Below are positions 37,211-45,892 of a DNA stretch of 64,000 bases, piece by piece. The translations under genes were made by a program, and so were the position numbers. How positions within the stretch are numbered: the stretch's first letter is position 1; every line of letters starts with the position of its first letter. Under the pieces are notes generated by a model. That model did no database searches, was not told the origin of the DNA, and saw nothing but the letters and a program-made list of their open reading frames with translations. Source of the stretch: a bacterium 210820-DFI.6.37 (GTDB lineage Bacteria > Bacillota > Clostridia > Peptostreptococcales > Anaerovoracaceae); contig JAJCKG010000012.1 in NCBI GenBank assembly GCA_020558355.1, positions 16,341-80,340 on the forward strand, given 5' to 3'.

Positions 37211-39091
37211 ATGGCAAATTTTTTAATGGGTGAATACGATGTAATCGTTGTAGGCGCCGGACACGCGGGCTGTGAAGCAGCTTTGGCCAGCGCCCGTATG
37301 GGAAAGAAAACTCTGATTCTTTCCATCAATCTGGAAGCGGTAGCCATGATGGCCTGCAATCCGTCTATAGGCGGCACTGGAAAAGGGCATCTTGTCCGGG
37401 AAATCGACGCTCTTGGCGGAGAAATGGGGATCAATATTGATAAAACCTTTATCCAGAGCAAGATGCTGAATACGGCTAAGGGACCGGCGGTTCATTCCCT
37501 TCGGGCGCAGGCGGACAAAAACCGATATCATGAGGAAATGAAACGGACCTTGGAATTGCAGGAAAATCTGGATCTGAAGCAGGGAGAAGTGGTAGATCTT
37601 ATTATAGAAAACGGAAAAGCCCGCGGCGTAGTGCTGAAAACCAATTCGGTATATCGGGCAAAAGCAGTGATTCTCGCGACAGGTACTTTCCTGAGAGGAA
37701 AGATATTCATAGGGGAAAGCGCTTTTGACAGCGGACCAAACGGTCTGGCTCCTTCTATGGAACTGGGAGAAAAGCTGAAGCAATACGGGCTTCCTATGCG
37801 CAGGTTTAAAACAGGGACCCCAGCAAGGGCTCTGGGAAAAAGCCTGGATTATTCTAAAATGACTCAGCAGCTGGGGGATGAGAAAATTGTGCCCTTTTCC
37901 TTTATGAATGACGGCCTTGAAAAGGAACAGATATCCTGCTGGTTGACTTACACAAATGAAGATACCCATACCGTTATAAGAGAAAACTTTCATCGGTCCG
38001 CGCTGTTCGGCGGGCAGATCGAAGGAGTAGGACCCCGGTATTGTCCTTCCATTGAAGACAAGGTAAATCGCTTTGCCGATAAAAAGAGGCACCAGCTTTT
38101 TATTGAGCCGGAGGGTCTTACGACAGATGAGATGTATATACAGGGAATGTCTTCCAGCCTTCCAGAAGATGTCCAGGAGGAATTTTATAAAACTATACCA
38201 GGACTTGAACATCTGGAAATTGTAAGACCGGCTTACGCAATTGAATATGATTGTATCGATCCGCTGGATTTGAAATTGAATCTGGAAAACAGGCAGATTG
38301 AAAATCTGTTTTGTGCGGGACAATTTAATGGAAGCTCCGGTTATGAGGAAGCTGCCGCGCAGGGTCTGATGGCCGGAATTAACGCAGTGTTAAAAATTGA
38401 CAGTAAAAATCCTTTTATTCTCAAGAGAAACGAAGCTTATATTGGCGTTCTCATCGACGATCTAGTGACAAAAGGTACTAATGAACCTTACAGAATTATG
38501 ACCAGCAGAGCGGAATATAGGCTGGTTCTCAGGCAGGACAACGCGGATCTGCGTTTGACAGAGCGGTCTTACGCTCTGGGACTTGCCTCAGAAGAGCGAT
38601 ACAGGAGATTTATAGAAAAAAAGGAAATCGTTGAAAAAGAAAAAAAGCGGCTCGAAAAGAAAATGATCGATCCGGAAGTGATCAATGATTATCTTATAGA
38701 AAAGGGCAGTACTCCAGTAGAAAGCAAAATATCTATAATAGAGCTTATGAAGCGCCCTCAGGTAAAATATGAGGATTTGGCCTTCGCGGATCCAGAGCGT
38801 CCCGCGCTTTCAGATCATGCACGGGCTCAGCTGGAGGTTCAGATCAAATATGAAGGATATATTACAAAGCAGGAGCAGCAGATCAAAAGATTTAAAAGGC
38901 TGGAGGATAAAAAGCTGGATGAAAACTTTGATTATCAGCAGGTGGAGGGACTTCGTCTGGAAGCCCGTCAAAAGCTGAATCAGTTCCGCCCTTTATCTTT
39001 AGGACAGGCCAGCCGTATATCAGGAGTTTCTCCTGCGGATATTAATGTGCTTTTAATACATCTTGAAAAAATGAGAAGAAAGAAAAACTAA
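37211..39091 (+). CDS. mnmG: tRNA modification FAD enzyme MnmG (GidA)
   Basis: FAD-dependent partner of MnmE, 626 residues from ATG 37211. [18 protein letters not shown] is the dinucleotide fold, [20 protein letters not shown] and [18 protein letters not shown] are family signatures. I preferred 37211 because TAGAGG lies 10 bases upstream; the ATG at 37163 lies inside mnmE. The gap to mnmE is 13 bases. Confidence 0.95.
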   Translation: MANFLMGEYDVIVVGAGHAGCEAALASARMGKKTLILSINLEAVAMMACNPSIGGTGKGHLVREIDALGGEMGINIDKTFIQSKMLNTAKGPAVHSLRAQADKNRYHEEMKRTLELQENLDLKQGEVVDLIIENGKARGVVLKTNSVYRAKAVILATGTFLRGKIFIGESAFDSGPNGLAPSMELGEKLKQYGLPMRRFKTGTPARALGKSLDYSKMTQQLGDEKIVPFSFMNDGLEKEQISCWLTYTNEDTHTVIRENFHRSALFGGQIEGVGPRYCPSIEDKVNRFADKKRHQLFIEPEGLTTDEMYIQGMSSSLPEDVQEEFYKTIPGLEHLEIVRPAYAIEYDCIDPLDLKLNLENRQIENLFCAGQFNGSSGYEEAAAQGLMAGINAVLKIDSKNPFILKRNEAYIGVLIDDLVTKGTNEPYRIMTSRAEYRLVLRQDNADLRLTERSYALGLASEERYRRFIEKKEIVEKEKKRLEKKMIDPEVINDYLIEKGSTPVESKISIIELMKRPQVKYEDLAFADPERPALSDHARAQLEVQIKYEGYITKQEQQIKRFKRLEDKKLDENFDYQQVEGLRLEARQKLNQFRPLSLGQASRISGVSPADINVLLIHLEKMRRKKN

Positions 39092-39109
39092 CAGAGTGGG
39101 AGCAAAGCC

Positions 39110-39820
39110 ATGAAAAAATTAGAAATTGCTCTTGAAGAGCTGAATCTTCCCCGGCAAGAAAAAACTTTGGAAAAGTTTGAGGCCTACATGGAGGGTGTTT
39201 TAAAATGGAATAAAATGGTAAATTTAACCTCGATAACAGATCCGAAAGAATTCATTGAAAAGCACTATATCGATTCTCTCCTGTCAGCTTCCTGCGGGGA
39301 ATTCAAAGCTGCCCGGCGGATTATCGATGTGGGAACAGGCGGAGGGTTTCCCGGAATTCCTCTGGCTTTGGTGGCTCCTGATAAAGAATTTGTTCTGATG
39401 GATTCTCTGGCAAAGAGAATTCGTATCATCCGGGAGCTTTGCCAGGAAATCGGAATTGAAAATGTAACCGCGGTTCACGCAAGGGCCGAGGAGCTGGCTA
39501 AAAATAAACAGCATAGAGAAGGATATGATCTCTGTGTTTCAAGAGCTGTCGCGAATCTTTCTACCCTGTCAGAATATTGTCTTCCTTTCATAAAGAGGGG
39601 AGGATGGTTCCTGGCGTATAAAGGTCCTGATACGGACAAGGAAAAAATGGAGGCTCTCCGAGCGATCCGCATATTGGGCGGAGAAATAAGGCGGGAAGAA
39701 AAAGTTCCTTTGGAAAATTTTGGACTGGATCACAAAATTATTTTTATAGAAAAAATTGGAAATACACCTTCGAAATATCCGAGAAAAGCGGGAACTCCAT
39801 CGAAAGACCCTCTAAAATAG
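39110..39820 (+). CDS. rsmG: 16S rRNA (guanine-N7) methyltransferase RsmG
   Basis: Methylates G527 of 16S rRNA using S-adenosylmethionine; 236 residues. The SAM motif is DVGTGGGFPGIPLALV, with VHARAEEL and SRAVANLSTL further on. The C-terminal tail (NTPSKYPRKAGTPSKDPLK) is typical of Firmicute RsmG. The terminator stem begins inside its last codons. Confidence 0.95.
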   Translation: MKKLEIALEELNLPRQEKTLEKFEAYMEGVLKWNKMVNLTSITDPKEFIEKHYIDSLLSASCGEFKAARRIIDVGTGGGFPGIPLALVAPDKEFVLMDSLAKRIRIIRELCQEIGIENVTAVHARAEELAKNKQHREGYDLCVSRAVANLSTLSEYCLPFIKRGGWFLAYKGPDTDKEKMEALRAIRILGGEIRREEKVPLENFGLDHKIIFIEKIGNTPSKYPRKAGTPSKDPLK

Positions 39821-39839
39821 CGATTTTAGGGGGTTTTTG
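39807..39839 (+). terminator. intrinsic terminator overlapping the rsmG 3' end
   Basis: ACCCTCTAAAA (39807-39817), loop TAGCGA, TTTTAGGGGGT (39824-39834), then a T-run. The rsmG stop codon lies in the loop. Confidence 0.85.
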
Positions 39840-39908
39840 TCGAAGAGAAACTCTTTCCATTCATAAAAACTCCTGTTACTATAATTTTAGGACAAGGAGG
39901 AATGGAAA

Positions 39909-40718
39909 ATGTTGATCAAAAATGTAACAGATGTATCGATTGATATGATTCGCGCTAATCCGGACCAGCCAAGAAAAAGTTTTGGAGAAGAAGAACTTTT
40001 CGAATTAAGAGACTCTATAAAAGAATACGGTGTTATACAACCGATTATTTTAAAAAGAAAACCAGACAATACTTACATATTGATTGCCGGAGAACGCCGG
40101 CTTAGAGCGGCCGCTATGGCAGGCCTTACAAAGATACCGGCCATTATAAGAGAAGCGGATAATAAAGACGCGGCTATTATCGCTCTCATTGAAAACGTAC
40201 AGAGAGAAAATTTAGGATATATGGAAGAGGCACAGGCTTATGACCGCCTTATGAAAGAATTCGGTTTGACTCAGGGAGAACTGGCGCAGCGGGTAGGAAA
40301 AAAACAGTCTACCATTTCTAATAAGATCAGACTGCTCTCGCTTCCCGCCGATATACAGGCGGCGCTGGTGGAAAACCGTCTTACAGAACGTCATGCCAGA
40401 GCCCTGTTAAAAGTATCTGATGATGAAACCAGGAAAATGATCATCGACAGGATCATATCCCACGGACTTAATGTAAAGCAAAGTGAAAAGCTGATTGAGG
40501 AAATTCTTTTAAAGCAGCAGGAGGAACAGAGAAAGCATAATAAAATAAGTTACATAAGCTATAAATTGTACCTGAATACCATAAGAAAAACATTTAACGA
40601 TATTTTTCAGGTTGAGCAGGGAGCAAAGTACACCCAGGAAGACAAGGGTGATTATTATGAAGTAAAAATAACCATTCCTAAAAACACTCCTAAACCAAAA
40701 CAGGTTGTAAACCAGTGA
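39909..40718 (+). CDS. noc: nucleoid occlusion protein Noc (ParB family)
   Basis: A 269-residue ParB-like CTPase. ANPDQPRKSF, AGERRLRAA and ENVQRENL are the ParB/Srx nucleotide-binding motifs; the helix-turn-helix is LAQRVGKKQSTISNKIRLL. The C-terminal RKTFNDIFQVEQGAKYTQED block matches Noc more than Spo0J. It precedes soj-parB in the usual Firmicute order. I found no convincing Noc binding site in the window. Its transcript ends in a hairpin that is also parS. Confidence 0.88.
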   Translation: MLIKNVTDVSIDMIRANPDQPRKSFGEEELFELRDSIKEYGVIQPIILKRKPDNTYILIAGERRLRAAAMAGLTKIPAIIREADNKDAAIIALIENVQRENLGYMEEAQAYDRLMKEFGLTQGELAQRVGKKQSTISNKIRLLSLPADIQAALVENRLTERHARALLKVSDDETRKMIIDRIISHGLNVKQSEKLIEEILLKQQEEQRKHNKISYISYKLYLNTIRKTFNDIFQVEQGAKYTQEDKGDYYEVKITIPKNTPKPKQVVNQ

Positions 40719-40749
40719 GGAATGTTTCACGTGAAACATTCCTTTTTTT
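40718..40749. other. parS: parS site forming the noc terminator
   Basis: TGTTTCACGTGAAACA at 40723-40738 is an exact parS consensus. It lies in a larger perfect 26-bp palindrome (40718-40743, AGGAATG... to ...CATTCCT) followed by seven T, so the RNA copy is an intrinsic terminator. ParB binding and transcription termination share one sequence. Confidence 0.93.
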
Positions 40750-40837
40750 ATGCAAAAACTATAGTAAAAAAAACTGTGATGGTATATAATCAAATCATGT
40801 GAGTTTATCTGTAACGAATTTTGAAGGAGGACATATT

Positions 40838-41611
40838 TTGGAAAAGGCTATTGCGATATTTAACCAAAAAGGTGGTGTAGGTAAAACTACTACAAATATA
40901 AACCTGGCGGCATGTCTCGCGTTAAAGGGGAAACGTGTGCTGATTTTAGATATCGACCCACAGGGGAATACTACCAGCGGAATCGGGTTGTCAAAAAAGG
41001 AACTTGGAAATACTTCCTATGAAATATTAGTGGAGGAAAAGATAGACCCTAAAACCGCGATTTTGGAAACAGGAGTAAAAAATCTGGATATTATTCCAGC
41101 CAGTGTACAGCTGGCCGGAGCAGAGGTTGAACTGATTCAGATTCAGGGTAGAGAAAAAAGACTGAAGCACGCTTTGGATCAGATCAAACCAGATTATGAT
41201 TATATATTTATTGACTGTCCGCCATCCCTGGGATTGCTGACTATTAACTCTCTGACTGCCGTAGATTCTGTACTGATCCCCATTCAGTGTGAATTTTACG
41301 CTCTGGAAGGCGTAAGTCAGCTGATGAGTACCATTGAAATTGTAAAAAAGAACATGAATCCGAATCTGGAAATACAGGGAGTAATACTCAGTATGTTCGA
41401 TGGGCGTACGAATTTATCCGTTCAGGTAGTAGAAGAAGTTAAAAAATATTTTAAAGAAAAGGTATATACAACTGTTATTCCGAGAAATGTCAGATTAGCA
41501 GAAGCTCCTAGCTATGGAATGCCGATTATGCAGTATGATCCAAAATCTTCAGGCGCGCAGGCATATCAGGAATTTGCTGAAGAATTTTTAAGTCTGGAGG
41601 ATGAACAGTAA
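40838..41611 (+). CDS. soj: chromosome partitioning ATPase Soj (ParA)
   Basis: ParA-type ATPase of 257 residues. The start is TTG 40838 with AAGGAGG 7 bases before it, giving MEKAIAIFNQKGGVGKTTT, the exact ParA N-terminus with deviant Walker A. DIDPQGNTTSG and FIDCPPSLGLLT follow. It moves the origin region through ParB-parS and in B. subtilis also regulates DnaA. Its stop overlaps the parB start by one base (TAATG). Confidence 0.95.
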   Translation: MEKAIAIFNQKGGVGKTTTNINLAACLALKGKRVLILDIDPQGNTTSGIGLSKKELGNTSYEILVEEKIDPKTAILETGVKNLDIIPASVQLAGAEVELIQIQGREKRLKHALDQIKPDYDYIFIDCPPSLGLLTINSLTAVDSVLIPIQCEFYALEGVSQLMSTIEIVKKNMNPNLEIQGVILSMFDGRTNLSVQVVEEVKKYFKEKVYTTVIPRNVRLAEAPSYGMPIMQYDPKSSGAQAYQEFAEEFLSLEDEQ

Positions 41612-42504
41612 TGGCTGCACCAAAGAACAGAGGACTTGGGAAGGGACTTGAGGCTCTTTTCAGCAATTCAGAAATTGACACAAAAGAAATTTCAATCGAG
41701 AAAACAGAGGAAAGTCAGGAAAAAGGCATATCATATATAGATATCAATGATATAAAACCTAATGAAAATCAGCCCCGTAAGGCTTTCGACGAAGAAAAGC
41801 TGGATGAGCTGGCAGTTTCCATAAAAGAACATGGATTGATCCAGCCTGTGATTCTTCGAAAGGTGAAGAAGGGCTTTGAAATCGTTGCGGGAGAGCGAAG
41901 ATGGCGAGCTTGCAGAAAAGCGGGCCTAAAAGAAATTCCGTGTATTGTAAAAGATCTAACAGATGAAGAAAACGCTCTGCTGGCTATTATTGAAAATATG
42001 CAGCGAGAGGACCTGAATCCTATTGAAGAAGCAGAAGGAATTAATCAGATGATTACTTCCTTTGGAATGACGCAGGAGCAGGTTTCTAAAAGCGTAGGAA
42101 AGAGCAGACCGTACATAACCAATTCTCTTCGATTATTAAAACTTCCGGAGCAGATACGGGATATGGTTTCACAGGGAAAGCTTACAACAGGTCACGCGAG
42201 AGCAATTGCGGGTGTAAGCAATGGTGAAAAGCAGATAAAGCTTGCGGAGTATGCGGTAAAAGAAGAGATTTCCGTGCGGGAAATGGAAAAGCTGATTAAA
42301 GAAGAAAACAGCACAAAGAAAAAATCCCCCCGCAAAAGAAATGAAAAAAACGCGGACGTAAAGAGGGTAGAGGAAGACCTGAAACAGATCATGGGAACAA
42401 AAGTAAGCCTGAATCAGTCCGGAAAAAAAGGAAAAATTGAGATTGAATATTACAGTCGGGAAGAGCTGGAACGTCTCATAGAACTATTGAAAACACTTGG
42501 ATAG
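41611..42504 (+). CDS. parB: chromosome partitioning protein ParB (Spo0J)
   Basis: A 297-residue CTP-dependent DNA clamp. NENQPRKAFDEEKL, VAGERRWRACRKAGLKEIP and IENMQREDLNPIEEA are the nucleotide-binding blocks; the helix-turn-helix lies at VSKSVGKSRPYITNSLRLL, and a C-terminal dimer domain ends the protein. N-terminal RGLGKGLEALF is the Soj-interacting peptide. A parS core site lies 7 bases beyond its stop. Confidence 0.95.
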   Translation: MAAPKNRGLGKGLEALFSNSEIDTKEISIEKTEESQEKGISYIDINDIKPNENQPRKAFDEEKLDELAVSIKEHGLIQPVILRKVKKGFEIVAGERRWRACRKAGLKEIPCIVKDLTDEENALLAIIENMQREDLNPIEEAEGINQMITSFGMTQEQVSKSVGKSRPYITNSLRLLKLPEQIRDMVSQGKLTTGHARAIAGVSNGEKQIKLAEYAVKEEISVREMEKLIKEENSTKKKSPRKRNEKNADVKRVEEDLKQIMGTKVSLNQSGKKGKIEIEYYSREELERLIELLKTLG

Positions 42505-42511
42505 AGCAAAA

Positions 42512-42527
42512 AGTTTCACGTGAAACA
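42512..42527. other. parS: second parS site, in the leader of the SprT-like gene
   Basis: AGTTTCACGTGAAACA matches the 16-base consensus except for the first base and keeps the full 14-base core. It occupies the space where the ribosome site of the next gene would be expected. Confidence 0.88.
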
Positions 42528-42529
42528 AT

Positions 42530-43051
42530 ATGAATGTAAAACAAATTGAAGCATATATGAAAGAAGTAATCCTGCAGTGCAATGCTGCAGGAATTCCTAT
42601 AAGTAGATCCATTCATTCTGAGATTCAAATTAATAAACGGGCAAAGAGCCGGTTTGCGGCATGCAGAAAAGAAAAGGGTCTTTCAGGAATAAGATTTACT
42701 ATTGAGGTGGGAGAAGCCATCCTTCAGTTAGAGGATGTATGGAATATAAAAAACATACTGGCTCATGAGCTTCTTCATACCTGTCCCGGATGTTATAATC
42801 ACGGCGCGAAATGGAAAGCTTACGCCGGCATAATGAATCAGACATACGGATATGATATCAGAACAACATCGACTTATGAAAGGCTGGGGCTAAAGGAGCC
42901 GGAGAAAAAGAAAAATATAAAATATGTAGTGATTTGCCAAAAATGCGGCGCGCGGATTTTCCGGCAAAAAAAATCAAAGCTGATTACGCATACCGGTCAG
43001 TATCGATGCCGGTGCGGAGGCAGATTAAAATGTTTTGAAAAAAAGGAATGA
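42530..43051 (+). CDS. SprT-like zinc metalloprotease-domain protein
   Basis: A 173-residue protein. HELLHTCPGCYNHGAKW holds the HExxH zinc site and third ligand region; the C-terminus has a zinc ribbon, CQKCGARI and CRCGGRLKC. SprT/Spartan proteins act on DNA-protein crosslinks in eukaryotes; the bacterial role is not established. No recognisable ribosome site precedes ATG 42530, because the parS palindrome fills that position. ATG 42557 is an alternative start. Confidence 0.8.
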   Translation: MNVKQIEAYMKEVILQCNAAGIPISRSIHSEIQINKRAKSRFAACRKEKGLSGIRFTIEVGEAILQLEDVWNIKNILAHELLHTCPGCYNHGAKWKAYAGIMNQTYGYDIRTTSTYERLGLKEPEKKKNIKYVVICQKCGARIFRQKKSKLITHTGQYRCRCGGRLKCFEKKE

Positions 43052-43056
43052 TCGAG

Positions 43057-43107
43057 CCCCCTCCTGAATAGAATGTAGCAAGAATATGTACAGGAAATCA
43101 GAGGGGG
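43057..43107 (+). promoter_or_regulatory. inverted repeat covering the ribosome site of the SPOCS gene
   Basis: CCCCCTC (43057-43063) is complementary to GAGGGGG (43101-43107), the Shine-Dalgarno region of the next gene, across a 37-base loop. Pairing would hide the ribosome site. Confidence 0.5.
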
Positions 43108-43114
43108 AATAACC

Positions 43115-45040
43115 ATGACCTATAAGGAAAACATACCTGAATTTGCCATGCAGCCAGCCAGGGCTGCAGATGAGCCGGGGGAGACCGCACAGATCAATGA
43201 TGGCTTTGACCCGACTCCTTATGATAGACTTTTAGTACCTGCTGATCGAAAAGCAGCGCCGCCGGATGAAAAATTGAATCAGGAGCCGGAACAGGAAAAG
43301 CAGCAGAAGCTGGAAGAAAAACAGAAAGCGGAAGAGGAATCGGAGCAGGAAAAGGAAAGCGCGGAGCCGGTAACAGCGGAAGAAAGGCCGGAGCCTGTAA
43401 TTTTCAGCGATGAACCTCCTAAAGAAGCAGAAATTGTCAAAGTATCAGAGCCTGTTACCGTTACTCCTCTGGAAGGATCCGCTGTTTATTCTGATTTAAA
43501 AGTCAATACCATTTGTCAGAAACTCGAAACCGATGTATTTATTGAAGAAGATATTTTGGTTCCGGATATCAAACCGGACCTGGCTTCTATTCTTATTATG
43601 GATGGAAAAGCGTATCTCTCCAGCAAAGATATGCAAATCGGACAGGACGAGGGGGATCATATCCGAGTTACGGGAGAAATTGCGCTTCAGACGATTTATC
43701 TGCCGGCTGGAGCGGAAGATAATGAGCCCGTTTCTATGATTCAGTCAAGGCTTCCTTTTAAGACAGACTGGCAGGTAAGCGCTTCACCCATGTCTCATAT
43801 TACAATCCTTCCAACCGTAGAAAAGGTGGAATACTCCGTTATCAATGAACGAAAATTCCGGGCAAAAGTAACATTAAAGCTTGCTTTAAAAGAATACGCG
43901 GAAAAAGAATTCCAATTCTTTGACAGCCTGCGCAATGAAAAACTGGAGGTTCTGAAAGAAAAAGTACGCATCAGCCATATCGCGGCAAGAAAAGAAGAAT
44001 CTGTAGAGATTTCAGAAGACCTGAAAATAAAAGAAAACGGCATAAAGCCAGTAAAAATATTGAAAACAGATATCAGCGCGGCGGAAAATCACAAGCAGAT
44101 TACAGCGGAAAAAATAGTGCTCAACGCCAGTGTTCTTGTAAATGTTTTGTATATGGGAGAAGAAGAAAAGGACGGCGAAACGATTCTGCGTCCCGCGTTT
44201 TTCCAGGGAAAGACAGATTTTACGCAGTTTGTTTTAGTAAATAAAGAGGAAAATATTTCCAATATTAAAATATCCTTTAATGAAAAGGATCTGGAAGTCA
44301 AGATCGATGAAGATGAGGAAGGCTTTAACCTCAGTGGAAACGTGAACACTTCTATAGAGATAAACAGAAATCTGGAAAAAGAAATCGTTTCAGATTTATA
44401 TCATGGTGTAAAAGATATGACCTATGATTTCAGTGAAAAAAAGCTGGAGGCTGTTGTTTCTGCGGGAATGTCAGAGGTTTCCGCAAGAGAAATTTTCCAT
44501 ATTCCAGAAGCGGCCGGGCCTGTGGGAAAAGTGATTTATGTAAACGGCCGGATCAAGGAGAAAAAGAGCGCGCCGGAACAGGGAAGAGCCTCGGTAAACG
44601 GAATCATTGAAGCGCAGATTCTGTGTCTGCCTGAGGATGAAGGCAAAAGGCCTTTTACAGTAAAACAGGATATTCCATTTCGGGGATCGATGGATCTGCC
44701 GGATTCGGGAGAGGATAAAAAGCTGGAAACAAGCGCTGTAATAAAAGATCTGTGGTTTGACCGGATCAACGGAAAACAGGTGGAAGTCAATGCCAGTCTG
44801 CAGATCGAAACAGCGGCTGTGGAAGAAAAAACCATAAAGCTGATTAAAAATCCGTGTTTTGTAGAAGGCGGCCAGGCAAAGCGTCCGGCTCCTATGGTGA
44901 TTTACATAACAAAGGAAGGCGATACGCTTTGGACCATTGCAAAAAAATATAAAACCGGAATCGAGGCAATAAGAGAAATCAACAAACTGGAGGAAAACGC
45001 GGTGATTAAGGAAGGCATGAAGCTTCTGATTGTAAAATAA
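43115..45040 (+). CDS. SPOCS (DUF3794) and LysM protein, SipL-like spore morphogenesis
   Basis: A 641-residue protein. Residues 45-100 are a Glu/Lys/Gln-rich spacer. Two or more SPOCS repeats follow (recognisable by DVFIEEDILVPDIKPDLASI and later INRNLEKEIVSDLYHGVKDM). A C-terminal LysM domain (about 595-640, YITKEGDTLWTIAKKYKTGI) would bind glycan. C. difficile SipL, which pairs with SpoIVA in coat assembly, has the same order of domains but is shorter. Expected in the mother cell. A strong GAGGGGG ribosome site lies in a potential hairpin. Confidence 0.82.
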   Translation: MTYKENIPEFAMQPARAADEPGETAQINDGFDPTPYDRLLVPADRKAAPPDEKLNQEPEQEKQQKLEEKQKAEEESEQEKESAEPVTAEERPEPVIFSDEPPKEAEIVKVSEPVTVTPLEGSAVYSDLKVNTICQKLETDVFIEEDILVPDIKPDLASILIMDGKAYLSSKDMQIGQDEGDHIRVTGEIALQTIYLPAGAEDNEPVSMIQSRLPFKTDWQVSASPMSHITILPTVEKVEYSVINERKFRAKVTLKLALKEYAEKEFQFFDSLRNEKLEVLKEKVRISHIAARKEESVEISEDLKIKENGIKPVKILKTDISAAENHKQITAEKIVLNASVLVNVLYMGEEEKDGETILRPAFFQGKTDFTQFVLVNKEENISNIKISFNEKDLEVKIDEDEEGFNLSGNVNTSIEINRNLEKEIVSDLYHGVKDMTYDFSEKKLEAVVSAGMSEVSAREIFHIPEAAGPVGKVIYVNGRIKEKKSAPEQGRASVNGIIEAQILCLPEDEGKRPFTVKQDIPFRGSMDLPDSGEDKKLETSAVIKDLWFDRINGKQVEVNASLQIETAAVEEKTIKLIKNPCFVEGGQAKRPAPMVIYITKEGDTLWTIAKKYKTGIEAIREINKLEENAVIKEGMKLLIVK

Positions 45041-45049
45041 AAAAGAACA

Positions 45050-45087
45050 CCCGCTGAAAAAAGAAACTTTCGGCGGGAATTTTTTTT
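45050..45087 (+). terminator. intrinsic terminator after the SPOCS/LysM gene
   Basis: CCCGCTGAAA (45050-45059) pairs with TTTCGGCGGG (45068-45077), one G-T pair, then AA and eight T. Confidence 0.88.
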
Positions 45088-45105
45088 ATGAAGTATAAAA
45101 AAAGA

Positions 45106-45137
45106 CTCCCTTGTTAAAACTTGAAAGTACAAGGGAG
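45106..45137 (+). promoter_or_regulatory. hairpin sequestering the spoIIR ribosome site
   Basis: CTCCCTTGT (45106-45114), 14-base loop, ACAAGGGAG (45129-45137): a perfect 9-bp stem whose right arm is the Shine-Dalgarno of spoIIR; GAATTTTTTATG follows. It can act as translational control or as a weak terminator. Confidence 0.6.
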
Positions 45138-45146
45138 GAATTTTTT

Positions 45147-45722
45147 ATGAAAAAGATAGATTTAAAAGAAAAATGTATTTTAAGCCTGATTCTGGTTATC
45201 GTTATGGGGTTCGTCCTTTTTTATACATATGCGGATGAGCCAGAAAACCAATACAGCGGCATTATCCGGCTCCATGTAATTGCCAACAGCGACAGCGCGG
45301 AAGACCAGAATCTGAAGCTGAAGGTAAGGGATGAGATCATCAAGGAAGTGGGCAGCCTGGAAAACAGCCAGAATATTGAGGAATCCAGGGCATATCTGAA
45401 GGATCACCTGGAGGATATGGAGGATGTAGCCACAAAAGTAATAAAGGAAAACGGCAAGACCTATACAGCGCGGGCGGATTTAGGCGTTCGCTGGATACCG
45501 GCAAAGACCTACGGCGACATGTACTTTCCTGCCGGAAACTATGAAGCTCTCAATCTGACACTGGGAAAAGGGGAAGGCCATAACTGGTGGTGCGTTTTAT
45601 TTCCACCTCTGTGTTTAATCGAAGAGGATGAAAACGCGCTGGATGATCTGGGTATGGATCAGGAACAGCAGATCCAGATGAAATCTAAGCTGATGGAGAT
45701 ATTAGGACAGAAAGAATTATAA
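45147..45722 (+). CDS. spoIIR: stage II sporulation protein R
   Basis: Secreted forespore signal that triggers SpoIIGA cleavage of pro-SigE in the mother cell. The 191-residue protein has an N-terminal membrane/signal segment (about 8-28, ILSLILVIVMGFVLFYTY) and the family core IIRLHVIANSDSAEDQNLKL and GHNWWCVLFPPLC. I chose ATG 45147 after GGGAGGAA. Its presence supports endospore formation in this organism. Confidence 0.93.
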   Translation: MKKIDLKEKCILSLILVIVMGFVLFYTYADEPENQYSGIIRLHVIANSDSAEDQNLKLKVRDEIIKEVGSLENSQNIEESRAYLKDHLEDMEDVATKVIKENGKTYTARADLGVRWIPAKTYGDMYFPAGNYEALNLTLGKGEGHNWWCVLFPPLCLIEEDENALDDLGMDQEQQIQMKSKLMEILGQKEL

Positions 45723-45729
45723 TTGGCAA

Positions 45730-45763
45730 AAACCCGAAGTGGCTCAAAACCCTTCGGGTTTCT
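45730..45763 (+). terminator. intrinsic terminator after spoIIR
   Basis: AAACCCGAAG (45730-45739) and CTTCGGGTTT (45752-45761) form a 10-bp stem with a 12-base loop. Confidence 0.82.
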
Positions 45764-45774
45764 TATTACGCAAT

Positions 45775-45803
45775 TTGCCGAATCATAAAAAATAGTCTAT
45801 AAT
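45775..45803 (+). promoter_or_regulatory. promoter for the aminopeptidase/radical SAM fusion operon
   Basis: TTGCCG (45775-45780), 17 bases, TATAAT (45798-45803). Confidence 0.65.
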
Positions 45804-45892
45804 TAGGGAAAATAAAAGGGGGAGGCCGCCCATTGTATTACCTTAATACCGGAAATCCGGCCACAGCGATATTAGAGAAAGGAACAGAACCA

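Noticed and set aside
37223..38323. Long minus-strand open frame opposite mnmG
   Set aside because: Antisense shadow of a highly conserved gene; Cys/His/Phe-rich translation with no motifs.
39344..39359. Possible Noc-binding site (GTTTCCCGGAATTCC) in rsmG
   Set aside because: It departs from the ATTTCCCGGGAAAT palindrome at several positions; one weak match is not evidence.
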